Below, in pieces: positions 47,342 to 60,388 of a DNA stretch of 64,000 bases. The DNA comes from Mallotus nudiflorus (taxonomy: Eukaryota > Streptophyta > Magnoliopsida > Malpighiales > Euphorbiaceae), in contig CANTUR010000066.1 in NCBI GenBank assembly GCA_947683625.1, forward strand, positions 5,614,001 to 5,678,000, in the 5' to 3' direction. The position numbers and the translations under genes were made by a program. Numbering within the stretch: the first letter of the stretch is position 1; every line of letters begins with the position of its first letter. The notes beneath the pieces were generated by a model. That model was not told the DNA's origin, made no database searches, and saw nothing but the letters and a program-made list of their open reading frames with translations.

Positions 47342-49301
47342 CTATGCACTGCCCATTGCAGGATCAACAGTACCTTTGCCACCTGGTCCTTTTTTGTTTC
47401 CCATTACCACCATTGACGGTGGAGAGAGTAAACCTGCATTGAGAAGAATGCGCCGCACAGGGTCTGAAGGCTGAGCACCAACTGATAACCAATAGCTGCA
47501 ATCAAGAAAATAAAGGAAAGAACAATAACTAAACAAGAACAGAAATGGATGGAGTGATGACTTTATTTGACGGGGCTCTTCGAAAATAGCAATCGAGATA
47601 TATTAGTTTTCTTCTTTAATATAACATGATACTGAAATTTACCACCACTATAACATGGCCAAACAATTTTAATTCTCTTTTTGCTGTTCAGTTGCAAAAG
47701 TGAACAAAAGTAAATCAATAGCATCCTTGAAACCAGAACAGCTGATTTTCTTTTTTCTTTGATTCTGAGACATCGTCCAAATATGATGCCTTAAGTTAAA
47801 TGCTACTGAAAAAAAAAAACCCAAATAACACAGTTGTCAGAATTGGAACATTAGCATCAGAAACTTCTTATTGGCACCCTTAAGTTTTTTTAAGTCCCAT
47901 TTAAAATATTCCAGCAAAGGCCACAAGCTGAGGAACCTCAGTACCTAACAAACTAAAATTGAAGAACCTCCTATTAGAGGACCTGAGCAAGTCAAACACA
48001 TGAAATGAATTCATTTGGGAAAAAAAAAAAAAACAATGGCTGAATGCAATATTTTCTCCAAGGTGATAGATTATGTCAAAAAGATTGAAAAAGAGAAAAA
48101 GCCCCTAACCCATCACATTCCCCCATAAAGTTTCAAGAATAGATTAAAAGGGGAGACAACAGGGAGAAGTATTATTTTCCTTCACAATCCTAATCACCAG
48201 TGATTCCATTAGGTTATCATATCTAGCCCTTGCAACAATTACCACATAAGTTGCTTGAAGGAAAAAAAAAAAAAAAACTTCAGAAATAATAATAATAACT
48301 TCAATTTAATCCAATAACAAAGATAATAGGACACAAAAAACTTCATCCATTAATGAATTATAACTAGCAAGCAAATGACTATCTCCAAATGAAGCATAAA
48401 AAAGTATCACATTTTTAGAAAAATAACTAAAGCAAAATGGCTTACTTCACTTGGTCAAATTTGATCCCAACTCGCTTCTCATCATCTTTAGCTGATAAAA
48501 AGTAAGGAAGAAAAAAGAAAAGTCAGAGAACAAATGCTTAACCTGTTAAAACTATATGCCAAATGTGTGTTGTTTTATGAAGAAAATTTTGATTGCGCTT
48601 GTAAATTCACAGAAGTATGAATGGTTGGCGGCGCAAAGTTAGTTGGTTTTCAAGGAAGAAAAAGGGTAGAGGATTAATCAGCAGAATCAGAAGTGTGGCA
48701 TTTGGTGCTGCTGTACACTTTTTGTGGAAAGAAAGGAAATTTAGCTATTTTTCAAAATGTAATAAATCCTTGTGCAGATAGTGTTTACAGCAATGTGCAG
48801 CCAACGATTTGGTTAAGATTTTCAAGAAGCTAATTGGTGTATTGAATCTTGGTTATAATTTGTTTCAGAGCCCTTGTTCAAATCACAAAATCACCAAGAA
48901 GAAGCTTGAAATTATTAGCAGAAGTAACAAATAACTAACAAACAACAATTTGAATCATAAATTTCTGTATATTTTCCAGTTCTTATAAGCTTCAACTGTT
49001 CTTGATTAATTGTCTTTCCTATAAAACTGAACTACCCACAGCCTAACAAAACCAAATAATGATCAGGAACAATACAGAATCAAAAAGAAACAATTTTTAT
49101 TAACAGAATTCATTAACCTTTCAACCTCATAATCACAAAAAACAAAAACGAAAAAAGAAACAGCATACCAGCCAAGGGATCGTAGAATCCAAGAATTTGA
49201 AGAAGCTTGCCATCTCTTGGGGATTTGCTATCAGCTGCTATAATCCTATAATATGGTCTGTGCTTGCATCCACATCTCTCCAACCTGATCTTCACTGCCA
49301 T
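47342..49301 (-). CDS. RPS16: nuclear-encoded organellar ribosomal protein bS16
   Basis: Three exons on the minus strand: 49301-49169, 48491-48446 and 47495-47342, joined in phases 1 and 2, 333 nt and 110 residues. The N-terminus MAVKIRLERCGCKHRPYYRI, the block SPRDGKLLQILGFYDPL and the block YWLSVGAQPSDPV are bS16 hallmarks. It is a small-subunit rRNA-binding protein acting in mitochondria, plastids or both; in plants whose plastid lost rps16 a nuclear copy is dual targeted. There is no obvious N-terminal extension, which is normal for plant nuclear bS16, where the targeting information lies in the body of the protein. The C-terminal tail (GNKKGPGGKGTVDPAMGSA) is short. All splice sites are GT-AG. 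An in-frame ATG at 49472 is upstream of the TATA box and is unlikely to be used. Confidence 0.92.
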
Positions 49302-49379
49302 TTTGCTCTTCCTGGTTTTGGGTTGTGGGTTTTGGCCTCTGCTTCTTGCTAAAAACCTTATCTTATCTTTGGGTATGGC

Positions 49380-49387
49380 TTTATATA
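49380..49387 (-). promoter_or_regulatory. TATA box of the bS16 gene
   Basis: The minus strand reads TATATAAA, 79 bp upstream of the ATG, predicting a short leader of about 45-50 nt. About 330 bp farther upstream a hAT element begins, so the whole promoter must be compact or include transposon sequence. Confidence 0.6.
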
Positions 49388-51068
49388 AGCCCGGCAACAT
49401 TATAGTAGCCACAAGGCCAAAATTTACAATATGGCACTTCCACCTTATCCTATCTTGGTTAAATGTGGCCATCTCTTTTTCATTGTTTTTCTTTTAAAAA
49501 AAAAAAAACATTTTTTCAAATATTCTATCTTTATTTTTAATGTTTTTAACAAAATTAAAAAATTGATATAAAATAGGTTAAATATTTAATTCATAATTAA
49601 TAGGTAAATTGTATTTTTTATAAGTTCAAAAATTTAATATTTTAAAACAATAATTAATACATTAAGAAATATGATAGTTATTAGCTTTTTGTTAGAAAGT
49701 AATTTGTATAATAAATAATTAGGGTTGTGCATAAACTGTCCATACCCGAAGTTTCGCACCTACCTAACCCAAAGAAGTGAAGCACCTTGGAAAATTTGGA
49801 TGGAGGGAAGCAATTTGGTAGAATGGTAGGGCAAATCTTGAATTTCAGTTTGTAGTTTTATGGAGGGTTGCTAAAACACGAACCGCTCGAACTTTTGAGA
49901 TTTGATATATATATATATATATGAAACATTGTCGTTTAAGGTCCACCCTATAAATATATCTTAAACTAACTAACCCTAAACTCAATTCATTTCTCACTCT
50001 TTCCTCCATTCTCTCTAGCTGCCTCTCACCCCTTTCCTCTCCACTACCCTCATCTAACCCTAAATTGCTTTATTGTAAACTCTAAATCCCTTAGTTTAAT
50101 CTTCAAATCTCTTCATTCAAATCTAAAATCTGGTCATTCTAACACCGAATCTATTAATTATTACACTAAATCTCTTCATCTCAAGTGTTACTTTACACTA
50201 TCTTTAACCTTTGATAGTGTACTATCCCAGACTAAACTGATTTTAGCTATGCTCCTTCTTGTCCATCAAGTATTGATCTTGAATTTTTTTTATGTAAAAA
50301 AATTTAAGGGGTGACATATCACATAAATTCAAGAGTTTTCTAGTAATAATGAATTTTTTTTATTAAGATATGTTTGCATGTATGTTGTTTTTATAGATCT
50401 ATTATGATTTGGGATTTATGTTAACTTTTTTTTTTTTTATCTTGATGTGGTTGCATGTTTTATAAACATTGAAACTGAGGATTTAAAAGGTAGAAGCCCT
50501 AATTTTTGGGACTAGTAGATGCCTTGTGATTCACCGACGATGATGGAAGCTCTTAAATCTCTTCTTTTATTGTCACCTTAAATAGTTGGTATGATTTCTG
50601 TGTTGTTTATTTTTTTACTATATTCATACAAATTTATATTGAAACTGTGTGGATCTCAATAGATCTGTTGTATTTGTGTTGGACACTAGAAAATATTTAT
50701 TTTTTTAATCAAATAAATTTTTTTTTATTATTAGTTATTTAGTTTAAAAATATATTAATTTATTTTATAACTTATACAAATATTTATATATTAAATAGAT
50801 TTTAAAATGCAAAACAATATAATATTTTTTAATATCTATTTAAAAAAAATTATTTTTTTATTTTTTAAAATGGTAAAAAATTATAAATATATTCATAAAT
50901 AATGGTTTATTTAGAAATAAATTATTTTTTAAAATAAAATAAACTATTTTATTTTATTTAAGTTATTACTTTTGTATTACCATTTATCTGTTTTGTTTTA
51001 TAGTGTTACTATGTTATGTTGTCTATTTCAATTTCTTAAACTTATTTATGTGTCTATCATTTGTGTAG

Positions 51069-53130
51069 ATGGACACACCCTGGGGTACCAGTGGCAGTTC
51101 AACTACTACTGGTGAACCTATGGCTCCTAATAATGAGGTGGAAGCTAATGAAAATTCCCAAGAGCAGGCAGTTGCTCATGCTCAGCAGCAGGCAGTTGCT
51201 CATGCTCAGCAGCAGTTAGTTGCTTCATCAGAGCAGCCTGGGAGGAAATCTAAAAAAAGGAAGCAAGTTGAAATTAGATCAACAGTTTGGGAACATTTTA
51301 AGCAAATAAAGGAGAAAGATTTGTTGGTAAGAGCAAAATGCATTTACTTTGGTAAAGTTCTTAGTGTTGAACCTAAAAAACATGACACTTTATCACTTAG
51401 GAACCACATTCTTAACTATACCAAAAACCCTCAACATAAGCAAACACAACAATCACTTCTCACATTTTAACTTGCTTCTAATGTATCTAAACCTGATATT
51501 AGAGTAATTGGGACCTGGAAATTCGACTAAGATTTAATTCGAAAAGTCCTTGCTAAAATGATTACATCTTATGAGTTGCCTATTAGATTTATTAAGTTTG
51601 TTGGGTTTAATCAATTCATGAATGTTGCATGCCCTTATTTAAAATGCCATATAGGTGGTCTATGACTAGAGATATCTTCAACATCTTTGTTGAAAAGAGG
51701 CTCAATTTGAAAAACTTTTTCAAAATAAACTGTCAAAGAGTCTGTCTTACAACATATACATGGACTTCATTCCAAAGGATTAATTACATGTGTATAACTG
51801 CTCATTTTATTGATAACGAGTGGAAGCTCAATAAGAAAATTATTGCATTTGTGCATGTGAGTTTATATGAGGGTGAATACATCACTAAGGCACTTGAGAA
51901 CTCTTTGCTTAAATAGGGTTTGAAAAATGTTTTTACTGTCACTCTTGATAATGCCTCATGTAATGATACTGTTATGTCTTTTTTCAAAAAGAAATTAATG
52001 AGTTGAGGGGGCTAGTGGGGTTAGAATTATATATGCTCATATGAGATGTGTTGCTCATATTCTGAACTTAGTTGTTCATGAGAGGTTAAAGAATTTAAAC
52101 ACATCTATTAAAAGGGTTAGAGAGGTTGTTAGATACATAAAGAACTCACCTTCTAGATTAAAAAATTTAAAGAATTTTCAAACTTGATTGGTGTTGAATC
52201 TAAGACTACTTTTTGCCTTGATGTTGCAACTAGCTGGAATTCCACCTATTTGATTTGAAATCTACTTGTGAATTTGAAAAAACTTTTGAAAAGTATGAAG
52301 AAAACAAATCAAGTTTTAAGGCTGACCTAGGTGATGACATTCCTTATTATTTTAGTTAGTAATATGCCAGGAATCTGGTTCAATTCTTAGAACATTTTTA
52401 CAAAATGACATTGAGAATCTCTAGTTCTTAATATATGACAGCCAATACCTTTTGTTTTAAATTATATGACCTTTTTTGCATATTAACTAATTAAAAGAAA
52501 TTTGATGATTTATATGTGAGGTCCATAGGATTTAGCATGAAAACCAAATTTCACAAATATTGGTGGGATCCAGATAAAATGAACTATCTTATTTTCATTT
52601 CAAATATTCTGAATCCAAGAAATAAAATAGAGTATTTTGAATTTTCTTTAACCAATATTTATGGGGATTTTGCTGGTGTTTATTCATTAATGTGAAAGAT
52701 GCTCTTTATGAATTATTTAAGGATTATAAGTTTGCACATTAAGTATATTGTCCCTCTAATGTCATAACTTGTGCAAGCCAAACTGTGACATCATCTGATG
52801 TGCAATCAAGTTCAAAATCCATTTCGGTGTTAAAAGCTCAATTTAAGCAAGAGAGTGGAAATGGTAGAAGCAAGAAAAAGAATGAACTTAATACATACTT
52901 ATTTGAGTTTGCCTTGAAAGATTCAGATAAGAGGACATTTGATTTGTTAAGGTGGTGGAAGCTCAATTTAAAGAGGTTCCCCATTCTTTCAAGTTTGGCT
53001 CGAGATGTATTAGCCATCCCAATTTCAACAGTTGCATTTGAATCAGCTTTTAGCATCAGTGACCGAGTTCTTAATTCATTCATAAGTTGTTTAACACTAA
53101 AACTTATTGAGGCCTTAATCTGCACTTAAT
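51069..53130 (+). pseudogene. BED-finger hAT transposase (RICESLEEPER-like)
   Basis: The 133-codon ORF 51069-51470 has a Ser/Thr/Gln-rich N-terminus with a repeated AVAHAQQQ motif and then a BED-type finger: VWEHFKQIKEKD, AKCIYFGK, and a later HILNY. The second finger Cys is Tyr (CIYF for CxxC). Downstream homology jumps frames: a FVGFNQFMN-like block near 51600, a CVAHILNLVVHERL block near 52045-52090, YIKNSPSRLK near 52135, then the dimerisation domain in 52785-53129 (LLRWWKLNLKRFPILSSLAR followed by VLAIPISTVAFESAFS). At least five frameshifts or stops. Strongly hAT, non-functional. Confidence 0.88.
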
Positions 53131-53233
53131 TCATTCAAATCTCCCTCCATTGGGTGTTAGTCCTATTGGCCCTTTTGTTACCTCAACTGTTGTTAGCTAA
53201 TCAGTCTCTGAGCTTCCTTTTATCAATATTTTG

Positions 53234-53524
53234 CTAACTGTCACGACTCGAACCCAAAGGGACACGTGACTGGCACTAGGGAATGAGAATACATAAAGTA
53301 TCTGAAATCCATAGTAAGCCTTAAGGAAAATTTCAATAAATATAGACAATACTAAAATGAGATATTTAAATAAAAATAAATAACACAAATAAACTGATAT
53401 CCAAAACAATCTTTGATAAAATATAATAATTATCTTTAGTACAAATTTTTTTTATACATAAGACAATCCATAAAATACAACATAATAGTTAACCATTTCT
53501 ACTACTGTGGTGTTCTAGATTTAA

Positions 53525-53581
<57 letters not shown>

Positions 53582-56109
53582 AGGGGAGTCAGATCTCATT
53601 GAGTAAGTTAATAAAAGAAATGTATATAGTATAAAAATTTCCTTTAAAAATATATTTATAAAGATATATAATTTATAATTTATAATTTAAACCATTTAAT
53701 TTTATTGAAATCCTCTTTACTGAAATAAGGTATTTAAAACTCATTAAATTCTATATAAAATACAATGAGCTTACTTAAATCATTTTATAAGAAAACTAAG
53801 TAGAACCCTAGTCCACAATTTTAATAGTCTTACGGCTCTCTTAATATCTAAACACTACCGGTTCTCGAGAGCAAAACATCAACCGAGCTATCAGTCACAG
53901 TCAATTCACTTAAACCAATATTTACTGACTGTTCCCAAGAGCAAAGCATCACCAAGCTACCAGCCTCAGTAATATATAAATCATGCCTAAGAGCAAAGGA
54001 TCATCGAGTTGCAAAACTTTTAACACTCACTCTCAATCCTACTGGTGCGCACACAGTCCTGATAAAACCCATTAGATAGCTCGTTCTACCGTAGTTTATT
54101 TTAAAATAAATAAATATAAATAAAATAAGAAAGATTACAATAAAATAAAATAGAAATAAAACTAAATGATCATGTGAAAAATTAACATAAACATGCTAAT
54201 ATAACTATTGTAATAATAGGAGAATTTAATTTAAATAGATATTTTTATAAAAATATAATTCTTTAATAAATCATCCTATTTATCAAAATCAATAAATTTA
54301 TATTTAATATAATTATTCTATACACAGTTCAATTATTAACTTACAGGTTGAATGCGCTCCTCTACGCAGAGTTGCTCGACCTCGACCTGTCGACTCGACT
54401 AGAGGCATGGTTAAAGAAAATGAATAATTAAAAACGGAATTCTTAAAAATTATAGATTTCAAAAGAAAGACTCTATTAAAATATGACTCTACTAAAAATT
54501 GACCCGATGTCATGGTTTACGAGAAATTTATCGAAAATTCAACAAAGTCTCCTTTGTAAAACGGACATCTCTCTACAAAAGTAGAGTCAACCCTGTACAA
54601 AAAAATACTCAAATACCAGTAACAACTCCAAATCTCAGGTTGGCCCCCTGAACTATACTTTCTGCCCAACCGAGAACCAATTTCACAAATCATAAGTTAT
54701 AGCAATAAAATTTCATTTAAATACCAAAATTAATTTATTTACACAATAAAAGCATAAAATACATTTATTTACAAAATAATTAATAAAATCCACACTAAAA
54801 ATCAAATTATGTTAATAAGGCCCTTATTCTCATTTTTGAAATTAAATAACATTTAATTACCGATAATCATTTAAATTATTCAATTATATAATTAAAACAA
54901 CCAAAAACTCATTTAAATTTTAAAAATCATCAATACAATTTTATTCGGATATTATTCCGATAATTATTAATAATTAGCTAAAAATTAAAATTAATTTATA
55001 AAAATTATTTTAATATTATTTATTACTCAAAAATTATCCAAAACATCATAATTCACCATAATTTCATTTAAAATATAAAATTTACTAATTTATACTAATT
55101 TTCTCAAAATTTTATTTTTGACATAAACATTCAAAAATTTATAATAAAAATTTGATACCTAATTTTAATAAACTTCCTTAACAAAACTTGTTTAAAATAA
55201 CTAGTAGAATTTATTAAAATTATAAAAATTCCAGGCTCAGGAACAGTGTCGTGAACAGTAACCCGAAACCCTAGAAATTCAAAATTTTTAAAAAATAAAT
55301 AAAAAAAATATTTCACTACCTCATAACCTATGCAATACTTAATTCAAAGCATCAAAGTCTAATAAAATCAAATTAACACTTAATTAAATAAAATTAACAA
55401 AAATAATCCAAAATATTTTTACCAAAATTGAGTTCGATTCGAGAGTTGTTCAGGTGAATTGATTTAGGGGAAATGAAGCCTAGACGATGAGCGTTGTTCA
55501 AGACCAGAGTTGGCCTTGGACCTCGTCGGAAGCCTCATCGGCATCCTAAAAACCGTTCAGCACCAAGAGGAAGCAAGGGGAGATAGGACTCCGGGAATTG
55601 CTGCAACTGCTGACAGTGGTGAGGGTGTCATCTGGTGGCGGCGCAACATGCTGGAGCAACGACAGTGGCAGCAGATGGCAGTGGGTGGCGGTGTTGCTTG
55701 CTGGTTTCACACAGAAGAGAAGAGAAAGGAGGGAGGGCAAGAAGAGAATGAGAGGAAGGGAAAAGAAAATGAAGGAAGGAAAAGAAAAAATTTTCTTTTT
55801 ATGTATATTTTTTTATTATTATTAAAAACACAAAAGACAAAATAATATAGCATATTAAATTAAACTATTATTCCCAATTATTCTAACCATAAATATATAT
55901 ATTGAAGTGTACACAAATACACTAAATCAATACTAAATTAGATTAATAATATTAAAATAATATTCAACCCCAAAAGTTAAATTAATTCCACTAAAATCAA
56001 ATATCATAATTTAATATAATAATATAGAATAAAAATAATTATTAACACTGCATACCTCAAAATTTGATTTCTTAATTTAATTTATAGAAATTCAGGTTTT
56101 TACACTAAC
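53234..56109. mobile_element. solo LTR (about 2.87 kb) nested in the hAT element
   Basis: 53239-56104 begins TGTCACGACTCGAACCC and ends GGTTTTTACA, TG...CA bounded. CTAAC flanks it on both sides (53234-53238 and 56105-56109), a 5-bp LTR-retrotransposon duplication. No second LTR copy, PBS or polyprotein is present, so this is a solo LTR from recombination. It includes a (TA)n tract (53528-53579) and a GC-rich part near 55440-55760 with a 111-codon ORF that I treat as leader sequence. The length suggests a large-LTR Ty3 lineage; this is inference. Confidence 0.85.
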
Positions 56110-56960
56110 CATGTTAGTAACACTGGCTGACTCTTTATCTTTATTATCTCATTCTTTTTACTATCTTTTATATCATATACTTGAGTTTGGAAGTTGATAA
56201 ATGTATGTTGCTTGCTGCCTATTGCAGTATGTTGATTGTTCATTGCTTGTTTGCTGCCTATTGTAGTCTGTTGCTTGTTCATTATTGTGCCAATTTTATT
56301 GCCTGTTGTACCTATTTTGTTGAGTTACAGCAATGGATGACCATGTTTCATCTGTTGTGCCTGCTGCAATGGTGCTAGTTTTGAAATTGGCCAATAGTTA
56401 TTGTGCTTATTTTATTGAGTTGCACCATTTGGGTGACAATGTTTCAACTATTGTGCCTGCTGCTGTGGTGCCAATTTTGAAACATGGTCAATACCTCTTA
56501 TTGTGACCAACAATTGATGTCTCTGGCAACAAACTTGTTGCACTTATTCTTTTGAGGCAATGATAAGGCTTCCACCTCCTTCTCTGACATATAAAGATTG
56601 CATGCTGTGTGTTTCTTTGGTAGTGAATGGTTTGTAGTTTATTGTCAAAAATTGAGTTGCATTCTTTATATGATTTGAAAAAAGACTACTCTGAGCCTCA
56701 TTTGTTAATTTTTACTTTTTTTCTTTTAATACTTATTTTTTATATTTTTAAACTTGACTATTTTCTTCTTTTTTTTCATGAAATTTTTTGTAATTAATCA
56801 CAGTTAAAGTCTATTATTTTTTTTTGGCCTTCTACAAACTGCTTATTGATAGAGAGTAAAGAGCATCATACATTGGTGTATTTTTTGGATGCCTTATTTC
56901 TATTGTGATTATTTTTATATAGACAATTTCACAAAGATAATTTTTTGTATATTTGTAAAT

Positions 56961-57053
56961 GGGCTTGGCCCTAAATTCTTGTGGTTTTTTTAGTTGTAAT
57001 TGTATATTTTATAAATGGGCTTTGCCCTTGCATTTTACAAATGGGCTTCGCCC
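56961..57053. repeat. hAT subterminal palindromic repeats
   Basis: Three copies of GGGCTTNGCCC, each preceded by AAAT: 56961-56971 (N=G), 57017-57027 (N=T) and 57043-57053 (N=C). They lie 150-260 bp inside the right terminal repeat, the position of transposase-binding subterminal repeats in hAT elements. Function is inferred. Confidence 0.6.
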
Positions 57054-57583
57054 TTATAATTATAATGAAGTTTTATATTAATTCAACCCAATCTATAAAA
57101 GTCCAAACCACACAAATTTTTATCATTTTATTTGTATCGGTTTGGTGGTAGAATATGGCCTTCTGAACTTACGCCATTATCCACTTCTCCCACCCACCCC
57201 GCTCGATGCACAACCCTTTAAATAATATACACTACATATAATATATGTATTAATATAATTTATAAATGTTAAACTAAATTATATTTATACTTGAAATAAA
57301 ATAATTAATCACAAAAAAAATTATTAGTTTCACTTAATAAGTTTACTAAATTTAAGTTAAACGGATTATTTAACATATTTATTAATAAAACAGCAAAATA
57401 TAAAACAATTATTTACATAAAATAAAAATACTAACAAAAAAATTGTATTGGCTGACGATAGAACTAATAGAGATAATTTTCTAACAATTCTTAATTTTTT
57501 TATGATTTAATTGTTAAAATAAAAAAAGAACTCCTAATTGTATTATTTCAAGAGAAATTAATTTTATTATAAAGTATACTTAC

Positions 57584-59504
57584 TGTGGACACTGTTAGTT
57601 TGATTGGCCTGCAACAAAAGTCTGATGATGAGAAAGTTTGAGTTTTGAATGTAAGGGAAGCCCAAGACTTCTCTAAAATTGACTCGAAAAGCCCAAAACA
57701 CTAAGCCAAGCCCAAAATACTAAGCCAAGCCCAAGCCCATCACTTTTTGACCCAAGGACCCTGACCTGGCCCAGGTGAAGAGGCGATCGCCTCAACAAAG
57801 AGGCGTCGCCTCTTCACCCCAAGCATTGGTAAGGCAACGCCTCATCAAAGAGGCGTCGTCTCTTCACACCCACTCTCTGCAGCATTAAATGTCATTAATG
57901 ACAGTTGTTGGAAGGTCACTTGCTGAAGAGTTGGTCATTTTTTGACGTAAAAGAAAAGAAAAAAGCAGAAAAAAGAGCATGGGGAATGAAAAAAGGTAAG
58001 AGGGAGATGATGAGAATGGTTTTTGGGAAATTGAAAAAGGGAGAGAGTGAGAGGCCTTAAAAGAAAGGTGTAGGGGCATGAGAGAGGAGGTTAAGAATTT
58101 GAAGGTTAGCAACTTGAAAAAAAAAACATCTAAAAAAAGGATAGAATGAGAGAAGTAAAAGAAGAGAAGAGAATAAAGGAAGAAGAAGGAGAAGACTTAG
58201 GAAGCTAAAGACTTTGATTTCTTAAAAAAAGGAAAGGAGTTTCTCTTGCATTCAAAGCCTCAAATTAGTCAACAAAGCTCTGAGGGCTTAGTTAGGAGCA
58301 TCAAGCATGTCCAAGTCAGTAAGCTTCCCCCTTCTTAAGCTTTAAGTCCTTTATTTTCATTAAAAGTATTGATTCATTACTTTTGTGTTTGTTTTTTGGA
58401 ATTTTATTGCTTATTTAAAGTCATATGTGAAATATGATTGTATAAGATATTAAATATTGAGTGTCGATAGTTGTATATTTGAGTATGTTTCTTATTTATT
58501 TGCATGATCATTGAGTTTCTTAAGATCTAAAAAATGTAGTCTGTCTTTATTCTTGTTGAAGAGGCGATGTCGCCCCTTCATGATGAGGCGACGGTGTCAT
58601 CGCCTTTTGGTCAGGAGGCGACGCCTCTTCTTAACCAGCATTCTGCCTGTTTTCATCTTGATTTCAGCTATTATCTTGCATGTTTGGCATGATTCCCTTG
58701 TCTAATCTATTATATTTCTTGATTTTATGCATGATTGGCATGTTCGATCAATATTGTTTCCATGTTAAATTATTGTGTTATTTAATGGACTATTTATGAA
58801 TTTATTATGATTATTTTATTTTTGCGAATATTATTTGTTGATGATTTGTCAATATTATTAGTGTCGTGAGATGGAACTAACTTGTATTTGTTGCAAGAAT
58901 TATTTGCTGATTTTTAATCACTAGATAATTACTATATTAACCATTTTTAGAGAAGTTTAATTTGTAATTAATTAGTTTATTTTTGGTTTATTTTTTGTTA
59001 TGTATGGTTTATTTTTAGTATTTTTACATTTATTTATACCAAAAGTTGTAATCCTTAATCCCTCTCCCCTTTTTATTTGGAATGAATAGTTATAAATTAT
59101 TTTTATTTGTTTTATTTTCTTTTATTATGATTGAATGTTGGGGATATAAGCTTGAAATGGGACTAATGTGCAAACTTGGAATAAAATCTAAAATTGGAAA
59201 CCAATCACAATTAGCATGTCAATAAGGAAATAATTTAATAATAAAGGTAATAAAATACAAAACACACACGGAGGCCAACCGTAAGGTTGGGTGGGCATTC
59301 CAAAAGCCCATATCCAGTTTCCAAACCCGATCTCTAATGACGGCTTCTGGAAACCTTCGTGGAATTTAGTTATTGTATAGTGTATCCCAATTTTTATCCT
59401 GGTGGCGACTCCATCTCCATTTTGGGCCTTAAGCCCACTATGTATTTCTTAATGAGCCCCAAGTTTGCATAGTGTCGTGGTCATTGACACTTGGGCGTGT
59501 GACA
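57584..59504 (+). repeat. putative 5' LTR of the Ty3 element
   Basis: Starts TGTGGACACTG and ends GGGCGTGTGACA just before the PBS-like sequence; about 1.9 kb. The right edge is well supported by the PBS, the left edge only by a TG start and a change in composition. It contains GC-rich palindromic words (GAGGCGATCGCCTC and variants) at 57780-57865 and 58558-58630. Confidence 0.55.
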
Positions 59505-59517
59505 AAAACCATCGCCT

Positions 59518-59540
59518 ATAATGGCGACTCCACTAGGGAT
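59518..59540 (+). other. primer-binding site-like sequence of the Ty3 element
   Basis: ATGGCGACTCCACTAGGGA lies 16 bp after the LTR end. TGGCGACTCCRCTGGGGA-type sequences are characteristic after the 5' LTR of plant Tat-like elements. I cannot verify the primer tRNA by eye. Confidence 0.6.
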
Positions 59541-60388
59541 ACAGAAACTAATTCTAAGTGTTTTTCAATTTATCATCTTTAATTATTTCTTTATTTCCTT
59601 TATAAATTTTGCATTCACTACACGTTTCCACACAATGCACTCCAAGTCCCAAAAAAATCGACAATAATCTTTGCTTTGTTGCCTGTGTTTCACTTAAACT
59701 TGGTGGTGAGGTATTTAATTATTGTCACTCACGGCACGTACCTATCCGCATTGCACAGGCCCTTGGGTGGGGAGACATAATGGATGTATATAGTTGTGGG
59801 AGTCGAAACTTATTATCCAAGACTCAGCTCATGTAATGACCTAGCAATTTCCACTTAGATTTTTTCCAACTGCATGTGTTTTATACCACATGGTAATCCT
59901 TTAAATAAGGCCTAAGCCCATTATGAATAAACATTGACAAGATGGGCCTCTCATGCCTATTATTAACCCATTTTAAAGGGATCTTGATAAGATGGGCCTT
60001 CGAAATCATTCTTTGCCCATTTAAAATGGACTTTGGAATTATTTAGAGGAATTGCCACTTATTTGTACCATCTTGAGAGTTATCTTGCATTCGTCAATTT
60101 TATTATCCCCCGTTGATAATCAAAACTGAGAAAAAAAAATTCTAGGACAATAAACTCACCATTGAACATGTGTGTGGGAGAAATAAGGGTGGATATACCG
60201 TTTGTGAGCCTTTTGTCCTTTGATACGTGCATATATGTTTTTTTTGTTTTACCAATAGGCTTACATTTCATGCATACACGTTATACATGTTTTTAACCCT
60301 TAATGATTGCAAATATAGATCTATAAGAATTTGCCAGTTGAAAGCGATCTGAAACCGGCCGCCTGGTTAGAATCCTTAGAGAGATCGA

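Larger units (their letters stand above)
49712..57226 (+). mobile_element. hAT element (BED/RICESLEEPER type) with TAAATAAT duplication
   Basis: Ends TAGGGTTGTGCAT (49720-49732) and, on the minus strand, AAGGGTTGTGCAT (57206-57218): 12 of 13 bases match. The flanks 49712-49719 and 57219-57226 are both TAAATAAT, the 8-bp hAT duplication. Without the nested solo LTR and its extra 5 bp the element is about 4.63 kb. It contains a pyrimidine-rich leader region (49980-50060), a probable intron ending TTTGTGTAG just before the transposase ATG at 51069, a decayed transposase, and subterminal palindromic repeats at 56961-57053. No longer autonomous. Confidence 0.88.

Noticed and set aside
49299..49472. 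57-residue N-terminal extension of bS16 from an upstream in-frame ATG
   Set aside because: The ATG at 49472 lies upstream of the TATA box at 49380-49387, and the extension has no convincing transit-peptide character.
55510..55845. 111-codon ORF in the solo LTR as a gene
   Set aside because: Located inside a TG...CA-bounded repeat with CTAAC on both sides, low-complexity C-terminus, no known domain.
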